Below, piece after piece: positions 8,662 through 17,007 of a DNA stretch of 64,000 nucleotides (its first letter is position 1; the number at the start of each line of letters is the position of its first letter). The stretch spans positions 1 to 64,000 of the forward strand of contig JAHDWL010000007.1 of the NCBI GenBank assembly GCA_023384355.1, given 5' to 3'. Both the position numbers and the translations under genes were made by a program. The notes below the pieces were generated by a model. It made no database searches. It was not told the DNA's origin and saw only the letters and a program-made list of their open reading frames with translations. The DNA is from Anaerolineae bacterium (GTDB lineage Bacteria > Chloroflexota > Anaerolineae > Promineifilales > Promineifilaceae).

Positions 8662-11340
8662 ATGTACACGATACGCGCCTTTCTGAGAGCAATAATCCGG
8701 TTTTTGATCATTTGGGCGGTCAGCGCCATGGCATTGGGGATCACCGCGTGGCTGATGCCGGGGATCGACCTCAACGCGGTGGCTCCCTACCCGCAATGGG
8801 TCACGACCATTGTGGCCGCCTTCATCCTTGGCATGGTCAACGTGCTCGTCCGGCCGTTGCTCTTGCTGCTGGCCGTCCCCCTCGGCTTCATCGCCCTGTT
8901 CATCGTCGGCTTCTTCATCAACGCGGTCATGTTGCGCCTGACGGCCAACCTGATGAACGGGGCATTTGTCGTTGACGGCTGGCTGCCGGCCATCGTCGGC
9001 GGGATCATCCTGGCCAGCGTGGGCGCGATCCTGACCAGCATTCTGGGCATCGATGACGCGCGCAGCTTCTACGAGGGCGTCATCGAGCGGCGTCTGACGC
9101 GCGAGCGCGTCGCTCTGCCCGAAAACCCGACGACCGGCCTGGTCATGCTGGAGATCGACGGCCTGAGCTACCATCACATTCATAAAGCGATCGACGACGG
9201 CTACATGCCCAACGTTAAACAGATGATCGCCGAGGAAGGCTACGTGCTCTCCCGTACCGATTGCGGCCTGCCGTCGCAGACCTCGGCCTGCCAGACCGGC
9301 ATCCTCTTCGGCGACAACAGCGACATCCCCGCCTTTCGCTGGTACGACAAGGCGCGCGGCAAGTTGTTCGTGTCGGGCAACGACGCGGCCGAGATCAACG
9401 CTCGCTACGCCCACGGCCAGGGCTTGTTGCGTGGCGGGGCCAGCATCAATAACATGATGAACGGTGACGCCACACTGTCTCTGCTGACGGCCTCGGATTT
9501 GCGCGGGGGCACGGCCGAACAACAGCGCGCCCGCGCCCGGGATATTTATCTGCTGCTGTTGAACCCCAATTTCTTCATGCGTGTTCTGGGACTGTTCATC
9601 GGCGAGAGCTTCCTGGAGATTTGGCAATATATTCGCGACATATCGGCCGGCGTGGAGCCGCGCCTGAACCGCCTGCACAAGGGCTACCCCTTCATCCGCG
9701 CGGCCACCACGGTATTCATGCGCGAAGTGTCGGGCTTCCTCACGCTGATGCAGATCGTTCGCGGCGAGCCTGCCATGTACACGACCTGGCCCGGCTACGA
9801 CGAAGTGGCCCATCACTCCGGCCCCTGGACAAAGCACGCCTTCGGAACGCTGCGTGGGTTCGACCGCTACATCGGCACCGTCCGCGAGATCATCGCCACG
9901 AAAGCGCCGCGCCCCTATGAGCTGCTGCTGCTGTCTGATCACGGACAATCGTTCGGCCCGACCTTCCTGATGCGCTACGGGTACACGCTGAAAGAGTTCA
10001 TCGAGCGCCACATGCCTGAGGGAACGGTCATGGTCCAGACCAGCGGCGGCGATGACGGCTCGCTGTCGGTGGCATCCACGGCCGCCGAATTGGGCAACGT
10101 CCAGGCCCAGGGCATGGGTGGTCGCATGGGCCAGACCGCCGCCAAGCAAATGCAGAAGGCGGCCGAGCGCAGCGCTGAGACCGACGAGGAGACGCTCCCG
10201 GCCGGAGAAAAGGCGGACGTCACCTTCTGCGGCAGCGGTAACCTGGGCCAGGTCTACTTCCATGCCTTCGACCATCGAACGACTCTGGACGAGTTGAACG
10301 AGGCGTATCCGGGTATGGTCGATGCCGTGATTGGCCATGAGGGGGTCGGCATCGTCATCGTCACTGACGCCGACGGCACGCCCGTGGCCCACGGGAAAAA
10401 CGGCACGCGCAACCTGCACACCGGCGAAGTCGACGGCGTCGACCCACTGCTTCCCTATGGGGATCTGGAGGTGCGCGCCTGGCAGCTGCGGCGAGTAGCC
10501 GACTTCCCCAGCGCTGGCGACATGACCATCATCAGTACGCTATACCCCGACGGCACAGTGGCCGCGCTTGAGGAGCTGATTGGCAACCACGGCGGGCTGG
10601 GCGGCGAGCAGACCGATTCCTTCATCCTGCACCCGGCTGACATGGTTATTCCAGCGACGCGCAGTTCGGTCGATATGTTCCCCCTGCTGGATGCCCGTCG
10701 CGACCGGCCGGCCCCGCCACGCAAGGTTGAGCAACAGGTTCCGGCGGCTGACGAGTGGGCACCGGGCAACCTCCTCCGCGGCCTGCAGCATCCGAGCGTC
10801 TGGGGCGCTCTGGCGCTGCGGTCGATCATTCTCGATCGAACTGCCTATCGAACAATTGCCGCCCGAAGCGAACTGACCGGCCCCGCGCTGCTCCTAAGCC
10901 TGGTGGGTGTGGCGATGACGGCGCTGGTCGACAACGCCGCCACCGGTGCCGGGTTCCTGACGATGTTCGCCGGGCGCTATATCCTGTGGATAGTGGGCGT
11001 TCTCGTTCTGCATGGCACAGCCCACGTGCTGCGCGGCAAGGGCACATTCACCCAAACCTTCCGGGCAATGGGGTTCGTGCAGGCAGTCGAGTTGCTGAAA
11101 TTGCTGTGGTTCATCGGGCCGATCGCGCCGCTGGTGATCCCCGGCGTGGCGCTGGTTGCCCTGTTCGCCGCCTGGATAGCCGTCAGCGAGGCCCACGAGC
11201 TTCGCGGCTGGCGCACGCTGTTGTTGCCGGTGCTCTTCACGCTCATCATCGTCGTGGGCGGGTGGGCCTTGGGCACCCTGTTCACCGGCGGCGAGTTTTC
11301 CCTCAATGCGCTGGCGCAGTTGTTCGGCTTTGTGCCCTGA
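8662..11340 (+). CDS. Holin-like/alkaline-phosphatase-superfamily/Yip1-like membrane fusion
   Basis: An 892-residue protein in three parts. Residues 1-135 are four membrane helices of the phage-holin-4-like family (ITAWLMPGIDLNAVAPYP, then NVLVRPLLLLLAVPLG). Residues about 150-690 are an alkaline-phosphatase-superfamily hydrolase: metal Asp in MLEIDGLSYHH, nucleophile region SQTSACQTGILFG, WPGYDEVAHHSGP, LLSDHGQSFGPT and AHGKNGTRNL. Residues about 735-892 add five helices like a Yip1 domain. The catalytic part should face one side of the membrane, perhaps acting on a phosphodiester of a lipid or wall polymer; substrate unknown. AGGG precedes the ATG by about 10 nt. A strong terminator follows. 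Confidence 0.82.
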   Translation: MYTIRAFLRAIIRFLIIWAVSAMALGITAWLMPGIDLNAVAPYPQWVTTIVAAFILGMVNVLVRPLLLLLAVPLGFIALFIVGFFINAVMLRLTANLMNGAFVVDGWLPAIVGGIILASVGAILTSILGIDDARSFYEGVIERRLTRERVALPENPTTGLVMLEIDGLSYHHIHKAIDDGYMPNVKQMIAEEGYVLSRTDCGLPSQTSACQTGILFGDNSDIPAFRWYDKARGKLFVSGNDAAEINARYAHGQGLLRGGASINNMMNGDATLSLLTASDLRGGTAEQQRARARDIYLLLLNPNFFMRVLGLFIGESFLEIWQYIRDISAGVEPRLNRLHKGYPFIRAATTVFMREVSGFLTLMQIVRGEPAMYTTWPGYDEVAHHSGPWTKHAFGTLRGFDRYIGTVREIIATKAPRPYELLLLSDHGQSFGPTFLMRYGYTLKEFIERHMPEGTVMVQTSGGDDGSLSVASTAAELGNVQAQGMGGRMGQTAAKQMQKAAERSAETDEETLPAGEKADVTFCGSGNLGQVYFHAFDHRTTLDELNEAYPGMVDAVIGHEGVGIVIVTDADGTPVAHGKNGTRNLHTGEVDGVDPLLPYGDLEVRAWQLRRVADFPSAGDMTIISTLYPDGTVAALEELIGNHGGLGGEQTDSFILHPADMVIPATRSSVDMFPLLDARRDRPAPPRKVEQQVPAADEWAPGNLLRGLQHPSVWGALALRSIILDRTAYRTIAARSELTGPALLLSLVGVAMTALVDNAATGAGFLTMFAGRYILWIVGVLVLHGTAHVLRGKGTFTQTFRAMGFVQAVELLKLLWFIGPIAPLVIPGVALVALFAAWIAVSEAHELRGWRTLLLPVLFTLIIVVGGWALGTLFTGGEFSLNALAQLFGFVP

Positions 11341-11382
11341 GATCGTGGGGGCGATCTTCCGGGGCATACCCGGGAATAAATA

Positions 11383-11420
11383 AAAAGGAGGGTTGGCTTT
11401 TCGGAGCCAACCCTCCTTTT
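11383..11420. terminator. Bidirectional terminator, 16-bp perfect stem
   Basis: Bases 11383-11398 pair perfectly with 11405-11420 around a 6-nt loop. The stem starts with AAAA and ends with TTTT, so it can stop transcription from both converging genes (the fusion hydrolase on plus and the 11535-11933 gene on minus). Confidence 0.9.
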
Positions 11421-11534
11421 GTTTCCGGCTTAAGCGGGGGAAGTTTTCTTAATCCGGCGCGACGCCCTCTCTTTCCGCGCGGGAGAACGGGTTACATTCT
11501 CGCGGGGGCGGAGAAAGCGCTGAACAGTTCCGTC

Positions 11535-11933
11535 TTACTTGGCCAAATTGAAAGCGGCCTTCGTGCCCGGCAGCATGCCGTAGATGAGGATCAGGCCGTT
11601 GACCAGCAGCGACGGCAGCATCGCCTGAAAAGTCGAGTTGCCGAAGATTGAAACGACGGCCAGGATCAGGTTAAGCGTGGCCAGAACGACGACGAACAGC
11701 CAGCCCTGGGCGTCCAGATTCCACAGCATGCGGAACACCCACATATAAATGACGACCATCAAACCCCATAGCAGCGCGCCTAACAGATCGAACGTGAAGA
11801 AGTGGGCCTCGCCGAACGGGCCGCGAATCGGGAACAGATGCAGCATTTGCAGGGTATGGATGAGGGCGACGATTGCGCCGGCCCCCGCCAAAAGAGCCAG
11901 CAAGGTGATACCAAAAGGACGTTTTTTCGACAT
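11535..11933 (-). CDS. Small four-helix membrane protein, unknown
   Basis: A 132-residue protein beginning MSKKRPFGITLLALL, with four hydrophobic segments: about residues 8-30, 45-67, 75-95 and 102-120. It resembles the many DUF-type four-helix membrane proteins with an N-terminal basic-Pro-hydrophobic start, but I cannot name the family. AGGAGAATT sits before the ATG at 11933, favouring it over upstream alternatives. The gene ends at the bidirectional terminator. The 207-bp gap upstream contains one CCTGTCAGG palindrome at 12148-12160. Confidence 0.6.
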   Translation of the reverse strand: MSKKRPFGITLLALLAGAGAIVALIHTLQMLHLFPIRGPFGEAHFFTFDLLGALLWGLMVVIYMWVFRMLWNLDAQGWLFVVVLATLNLILAVVSIFGNSTFQAMLPSLLVNGLILIYGMLPGTKAAFNLAK

Positions 11934-12212
11934 GATTAATTCTCCTGTGTAGTCTTTGCGCGTAATGAAAACACGCTGCAATACAAAAGTTATTCCCCGT
12001 AACAATGAACTTTAGCAACGATGATTGCCGTCTACAAATGATATAGCGGCGTATTCAGCACGCTGCAACGCGACGTATCGCACTTGCCGGTGACAGACAT
12101 GACAGGCCGGCGACCCAGGCATCAGCCGGGCCAATACCTTGATCGACGACCTGTCAGGTCTACGGATTCGTTGCGATATGTCGATTTACGGCGTTAGTAA
12201 CAACCCCGACAA

Positions 12213-12857
12213 TTACATGGTGTCGGCCAGACGGTTGTAGGTCTGAATCTCGAACCGGCGATTGGCGCGAATCTGGACGACGATGCCGGCGATGGCCAGC
12301 AGGGCGAAGACGATCGCCATGAACGGCGAAGTCTGCCACAACAGTCGCACCGGGCTTTCGGCTATCTGGAGCCAATTGACGCCGCCGATGCCCATCAAAA
12401 TTGTGCCGACGGCAAGGGCCGCGCCACCGATCGACGTAGCGGCGATGATGACGTATTTCTGCAGGTTGTAGCGGAAGGTGACGATGATCACGATGACCGC
12501 CAGAGCGACGGCGACCAGGAACGTGAGCAGCGACAGGCCGTTCAACCCGAACAGATCCATGATGCCGACGCCGAGCATATAGCCCAGGACGGCTGCGGCC
12601 ACAGCCACGGCCGCAGCATAAAAGAAATACGACAGGGCGGCGAAGATAAGCGCCACGATAAAGCCGACTACCCAGCTGGTCACGGTTGCCAGCATACCCG
12701 TGCTAAACAAGGCCTGGATCGCCGACGCGCCAAGCATGAAGCCGAAGAAAAAGCCCCAGATCGGGAGCAGGAAAAGGAAGAATCGGTAACCACCGAAGAT
12801 GAGCGCCGCTGAAAACAGGAGCGCGATGATCGTCATACAAAAAAGTTCAAACGCCAC
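12213..12857 (-). CDS. DUF4203/TMEM198-like membrane protein
   Basis: About 214 residues with seven to eight hydrophobic helices, many Gly-rich (FFGFMLGASAIQALF, AVLGYMLGVGIMDLFG, AATSIGGAALAVGTILMG), the pattern of DUF4203 membrane proteins of unknown role. The start is taken as GTG at 12857, because GGAGGTG lies 6 nt before it; an in-frame ATG 21 nt upstream has no such site. The C-terminus ends in a cytosolic basic stretch (IRANRRFEIQTYNRLAD). It is a single-gene unit, with a repeat-bearing 235-bp gap upstream. Confidence 0.65.
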   Translation of the reverse strand: MAFELFCMTIIALLFSAALIFGGYRFFLFLLPIWGFFFGFMLGASAIQALFSTGMLATVTSWVVGFIVALIFAALSYFFYAAAVAVAAAVLGYMLGVGIMDLFGLNGLSLLTFLVAVALAVIVIIVTFRYNLQKYVIIAATSIGGAALAVGTILMGIGGVNWLQIAESPVRLLWQTSPFMAIVFALLAIAGIVVQIRANRRFEIQTYNRLADTM

Positions 12858-12984
12858 GATGACACCTCCTGGTATCAAGATAATGGGTAAATTACCTGTT
12901 GATGCAAAATTGGGTGATCGCCGGTATTTCTTTCTCCGCTATATTCTCACCTCCTTATATCCTGGATCTACCGGATATAACTGC

Positions 12985-13065
12985 AACCTGACAGGCTGGA
13001 GCACGATGATAATCCAACCGAATGACAGACAAGATATTGCCGTTAGCAGCCGAGCCTGTCAGGTT
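12985..13065. repeat. Inverted pair of CCTGACAGG elements
   Basis: AACCTGACAGGCT at 12985-12997 and its exact reverse complement at 13053-13065 face each other across 55 bp in the gap before the DUF4203-like gene. Related palindromes occur at 12148, 35749 and 38161-38191, so this is a dispersed intergenic element rather than a local operator. Confidence 0.6.
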
Positions 13066-13092
13066 CATTCCTGATTACCGAATTCGGGTCAT

Positions 13093-13392
13093 TTACGATC
13101 CGGTGTAGCCCGGGATGCGGTTGCGGTTGCCGTAACCACCGCCCGCGTAGCTGGCGATATCAGCCAGAACGGCGATGCCTACCCAGAGCCAGTCCCAGCC
13201 GGTGATGCCGCCGGGGGCAACGGCCACGTACATCAATGTCGTGAAGGGTACAAAGAGCAGGCCCAGCAACGGCCATAGCCAGGTGTCGAACGCGCCTACC
13301 TGGCCTACCCAGCGCACAGGTTGGGCAATCCACCAGAGCACGCCCGCCAGACGGGGCCCGAACAGCAAAAACAGCGTGATGAAGCAACACAT
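13093..13392 (-). CDS. Small membrane protein, unknown
   Basis: A 99-residue hydrophobic protein with three helices (about residues 3-22, 38-60 and 68-85), rich in Trp and with a Gly-rich polar tail (YAGGGYGNRNRIPGYTGS). GGAGG lies 5 nt before the ATG, which makes it a convincing gene despite its size. No family was recognised. It is the second of a run of small membrane-protein genes on this strand (11.5-13.4 kb), each with its own gap, so they need not share a transcript. Confidence 0.6.
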   Translation of the reverse strand: MCCFITLFLLFGPRLAGVLWWIAQPVRWVGQVGAFDTWLWPLLGLLFVPFTTLMYVAVAPGGITGWDWLWVGIAVLADIASYAGGGYGNRNRIPGYTGS

Positions 13393-13526
13393 ATTAACCT
13401 CCAGCTTGTGATATGTTCCGGCCCTCGCTTTGAGAACCTGTTTATTACCCTTGACCCATCACCTCGGCTGGGCGGCGAGGTTGCCTCTTCCGTCGCAACC
13501 TTGCCGACCAGCCGGATTCGGGAGGG

Positions 13527-16193
13527 TTAACCAACCCTTGTAAAGCGCGCGGTCTCCTGACCGAAGCCGTCGCGCAGGATCAACGTGTCCGGCGTCATTT
13601 CAAACGTCACGGCCGACTGAACGGCATTCAGGTACAGCGATTCCTGGGCGCTGATTTCCGGCGCGCAAGCCATCAGACCGCCGAATAGCGGGCCGATGTT
13701 GATCAGCTCGACGCTCACCGAGTAGGGGCCGCTGTAGTTGTTACACCCACCGAAAGCGCTGACCGTGCCGTTATCGGCGAAGAACAGATTGGGAACCGCG
13801 TTGGGCAGCGGCGCACTGCCGTAGAGCGACGTCAGCACCCAGCCGGTATTGGCCAGCGGATTGCCGGGGATGTTCACCTGAATGGTGATCGGTTGCGTTT
13901 GCACGCTGCCGTCACGCAGCAGGACCCGCATCTCATAGGTAGTCGTCTGCTGCGGGCACACCTGTTGGCTGCCCTGTCCGGTCACCGGGAACTGGCTATA
14001 GGGTTGCCCGACCGGATAGACCCACACAGCCTGGATGTTCTGCACATTCCAGGAGAGCGTGGCGCACTCGCCCTGGTTGATGACCGTGGCGGATGCCCAG
14101 AACTGCATCACCGGCTCGGGGGCGGGCGCGGGTGTCGCCGTCGGCACAGGCGTGGGCGGGGGCACCGGCGTCGGCAGCGGCGGCGCCTGGATGACCGGCA
14201 CGCTTTCGGTGTTGAAGGCCTGGACGAAGTCGGCCGAAACCCAGCCCTGACCGTTCGGCGCGCCCTGGACGGGCGTCACCCACCACAGGCCGTCGGCGCT
14301 GCGGCCGATGATGGCTCCTTCCACGCCGAAGTTGGCCGTGCCGAGGATGGGATAGGCCGAACCGGGGCCGGAGCGCACATTCACGCCGGCCGGAGCGATA
14401 ACCACGCCGTAGGGGGCCTGGGGTTCCGGTGTCTCGATTTCAACCGGCGGCATGGGGGCCGGCACGGGTGGAACCGTCTCGATGCCGATATTCTGGAAGA
14501 CGTAGGTCGGGCCACCGGCGGGCATCGCCAGCACCATCTGATCGCCGCCCGGCCGCACGCGATAATTCTGCGCCGCCTGCAGCACGCCGATGAACTCCTG
14601 GTCGAACGATTGCTCGCCACAGAAGGCCAGCGTCATCGGCCCGGGCATGGCCAGATAGCCGCCGATCATGCCGCCGGCGCGCAACTCATAGCCCATGTTA
14701 CCGACGTTGCAATCCGCATGGAAACGCATGATGCCCGTCGTCTCGTCCACGCCGAGATAACCAACCGTATAGTCGCTCGTGTCCTGGGTGAACGGAACGT
14801 CCTCGCCATCAACTTCCTGGGCTACCGGTTGCCAGATGCGTCCCTCGACGCCGGCGCGCGGCATCTCCTCGATCTGCAGCGAACCGACCAGCGCGTCGAG
14901 CGTGGCCAGATCGGGCACCCAGTCGGCCGGGGTCAGGGCATTAAGCTCTTCGTTCATCTGGGCCATGTAGGTTGTCGGGTCACTGTTGAGCTGGTCCATC
15001 TCCGCCTGTGGCACATCGGCGGCCGTCGCCGGCAGCGTCGGGCTGGTGACGGGATAGAAGAACGACACCAAAAAGCGGCCGTCGTTGGTGAAGCCCTGAT
15101 AGACGTAGCGCAACCCCTGATTCGTCACCGGGTTGGGGCTTTGCTGCCAGCGGCCGACGAAACGATAACCGCTGATCGTCGCGCTGGTGATTGGCGCGCC
15201 CGTCCGGTCGAGCTGCACAGCTACGTCCAGCGCGCCGACCGTCTCTTCGACCGGCAGCGCGGCGTAACTGTCCATCAGCCCGGGGGCAGTGAGCAAATTG
15301 GTGCGCGTATAGATGTCGTCCATCGCCAGACCCACGGTGGGGTTGGCGGCCGCTTCCCATTGCGCCAGATAGGCGTTAACGGGAATGATGTACATGATCG
15401 GGTCGGTTGGCTGTCGTTGTGCCGGATCGGTGACGCCGAAAAGAATCTCGGTGTGGGCCGGCAGGCCGGTTGGGCCGGGCGGCTGGCTGGCGTCATAAGG
15501 CGTCTCCGGCACGAGCACGGCCTGCCACGAGTAGGGTAACCCCTGCGTGTCCAGCGAGATCATCGCCGGATGAAGCCCGGCGGCGACGACCAGGTCCGGC
15601 TCGATCTGCGCCTCGCCGCTGCCCGCGCGACGGTAAACATCGACCGGGCCGCCGGCGACCCAGTTGAAGGTCAAGGTGTTGCCGTCGTCGCTAATCGAAT
15701 AGTTCTGCGCCGGGCCGAACATCATCATCATGTCGTTGGCTTGCGAGCCTTCGGGGCAGGCCATCATCGTCATCGGCCCAAGCTCCATGAAGATGCTGCC
15801 GGGTTGTTCGGTGGCATAGCGGCCGTTGGCGTTGTTGCAGTCGATCCTGGCGTTGAAGGTGCCGTCCTCGTTGAACAACACAGTGTAGTTCTCCGGCATG
15901 GAAACGCTGATCGTCACATTGCCGGCGGCGTCTTCGCGCTGGACCCATTCCCAGGTGATGCCCACCAGGTTTGGATCGGGCACGTGTTGCAGTTCGTCGA
16001 CATATGAGCCGGTGGGCTCGGTCGCCGCGGGGGCCGGCGTGTCGGTGTTGGCCGGGGCGACCGTCGGAGCCGGTGCTTCCGTGGCCACGGGCTGCGGTTC
16101 GGCGGTCGGCGCCGGCTGCTCCTGCCGGCAGGCAGCAAGCGCAACGATCGCCAGCGCCGGCAGCAGCACTGAAATCTTCCTGAATCTCAACAT
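13527..16193 (-). CDS. Lipoprotein with three META domains, SH3b and Ig-like domains
   Basis: An 888-residue secreted lipoprotein. A signal peptide ends in the lipobox VALAAC (about residue 22), followed by a Pro/Ala/Thr-rich linker. META (HslJ-like) domains occur near residues 75-180 (FNARIDCNNANGRY) and 440-560 (FHADCNVGNMGYEL) and at the C-terminus (SAFGGCNNYSGPYS). Between the last two lie an SH3b domain (GVNVRSGPGSAYPILG), a second P/T linker and an Ig-like domain (INQGECATLSWNVQNIQAVW). All point to an envelope-anchored scaffold outside the cytoplasmic membrane; ligand unknown. GAGGAG favours the ATG at 16193. Confidence 0.85.
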   Translation of the reverse strand: MLRFRKISVLLPALAIVALAACRQEQPAPTAEPQPVATEAPAPTVAPANTDTPAPAATEPTGSYVDELQHVPDPNLVGITWEWVQREDAAGNVTISVSMPENYTVLFNEDGTFNARIDCNNANGRYATEQPGSIFMELGPMTMMACPEGSQANDMMMMFGPAQNYSISDDGNTLTFNWVAGGPVDVYRRAGSGEAQIEPDLVVAAGLHPAMISLDTQGLPYSWQAVLVPETPYDASQPPGPTGLPAHTEILFGVTDPAQRQPTDPIMYIIPVNAYLAQWEAAANPTVGLAMDDIYTRTNLLTAPGLMDSYAALPVEETVGALDVAVQLDRTGAPITSATISGYRFVGRWQQSPNPVTNQGLRYVYQGFTNDGRFLVSFFYPVTSPTLPATAADVPQAEMDQLNSDPTTYMAQMNEELNALTPADWVPDLATLDALVGSLQIEEMPRAGVEGRIWQPVAQEVDGEDVPFTQDTSDYTVGYLGVDETTGIMRFHADCNVGNMGYELRAGGMIGGYLAMPGPMTLAFCGEQSFDQEFIGVLQAAQNYRVRPGGDQMVLAMPAGGPTYVFQNIGIETVPPVPAPMPPVEIETPEPQAPYGVVIAPAGVNVRSGPGSAYPILGTANFGVEGAIIGRSADGLWWVTPVQGAPNGQGWVSADFVQAFNTESVPVIQAPPLPTPVPPPTPVPTATPAPAPEPVMQFWASATVINQGECATLSWNVQNIQAVWVYPVGQPYSQFPVTGQGSQQVCPQQTTTYEMRVLLRDGSVQTQPITIQVNIPGNPLANTGWVLTSLYGSAPLPNAVPNLFFADNGTVSAFGGCNNYSGPYSVSVELINIGPLFGGLMACAPEISAQESLYLNAVQSAVTFEMTPDTLILRDGFGQETARFTRVG

Positions 16194-16291
16194 TTTGCTC
16201 CTCAATTGGTTTTTTCTGTGTTTCGTCAAGGGCGGATCGGGTGACGACCATGGGGCTTACGCCGTGGGTCGCCGGCCGGAGCAGTCCATCA

Positions 16292-16771
16292 TCATTTCAA
16301 GGCGTTGATGAGGTTTTCTTCCGCCTCGGGCGAAAGGGTCGTATGCAAAACGGTGCCGTGGTGCTCTTTCAGGATCGCCCGCACGACATCGGGATTGGCG
16401 TCATGAACGAGCACAAACAGCGCGGATGTGCCGGGTTGCAGCGATTCGGAAACGCTCTTGACGAACTTGCCGTCCACACCGAGGTTCATGAAGCGGGCGA
16501 CAAGCGCACCGCCTCCCGCGCCGATCAGAATTCCCGCGAAGGGGAAGAGAAGCGAGCCAAGCAACAGGCCTAACAGCGCGCCTGCGCCCGTGGCCGTCAT
16601 TGCTCCCTGGCTGACTTCGTTCTTGACGTGGACTTTGCCGTCGGCGTCCTTGCTCACCACGGCCGTATCCTTGAATGAAATATTGTTGTACTTCGTTTGA
16701 GCGCGCAGACTTTCCAGAACTTGCGCCGCCTCATCCGGTGAATTAAAGGAGATCACAACCAGGCTGGACAT
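16292..16771 (-). CDS. DUF1269-type protein with glycine-zipper helix
   Basis: About 159 residues beginning SSLVVISFNSPDEAAQVLES, with a ferredoxin-like half, a central Gly-rich hydrophobic hairpin (GAGALLGLLLGSLLFPFAG) and a second half that speaks of two related subdomains (VKSVSESLQPGTSALFVLV). This is the DUF1269 arrangement; function is unknown, although members are often stress-induced. GGAGGTAG just before the ATG at 16771 sets the start. One of six shared motif copies lies 117 bp upstream in the orientation facing this gene, so it probably belongs to that regulon. Confidence 0.8.
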   Translation of the reverse strand: MSSLVVISFNSPDEAAQVLESLRAQTKYNNISFKDTAVVSKDADGKVHVKNEVSQGAMTATGAGALLGLLLGSLLFPFAGILIGAGGGALVARFMNLGVDGKFVKSVSESLQPGTSALFVLVHDANPDVVRAILKEHHGTVLHTTLSPEAEENLINALK

Positions 16772-16887
16772 TCTACCTCCGATCGATCTATCACTCGGCC
16801 CGCGGGCCGGCCGCAACCCGTGAATTACGCTTGCGGCCGCCAAATTTCGGCATGGTAATGGTAGACCATCCAATCCGGCGACAATAA

Positions 16888-16912
16888 CACCAAAAGGGTG
16901 TAACTTTGGTGT
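16888..16912 (-). promoter_or_regulatory. Shared operator-like motif, copy 1 (before DUF1269 gene)
   Basis: On the plus strand it reads CACCAAA-AG-GGTGT, six bases, then a second GGTGT 11 bp after the first. The motif points to the minus-strand DUF1269 gene 117 bp away. It also lies about 60 bp upstream of the likely channel promoter on the plus strand, so it could serve both. Confidence 0.7.
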
Positions 16913-16937
16913 GTCTGCATTCACACCAATAAGATGC

Positions 16938-16967
16938 TTACAATGCAGGCTTTCTTTTGTCTATAAT
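16938..16967 (+). promoter_or_regulatory. Probable promoter of the ligand-gated channel gene
   Basis: A perfect TATAAT at 16962-16967 is preceded, 18 bp away, by a weak -35 (TTACAA). A poor -35 with a good -10 is typical of activated promoters. The start codon is 40 bp downstream. Confidence 0.45.
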
Positions 16968-17007
16968 CAGGCTGGTATATAGTTAACGATTACAGCAGGA
17001 AACCTCC

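Noticed and set aside
8656-10419. 587-codon minus-strand frame inside the fusion hydrolase
   Set aside because: Opposite strand of a gene with clear domains; composition (Gln/His/Asp/Arg-rich) and lack of any motif mark it as a shadow.
13893-15539. 548-codon plus-strand frame over the META lipoprotein
   Set aside because: No signal, no domain, and fully antisense to a recognisable protein.
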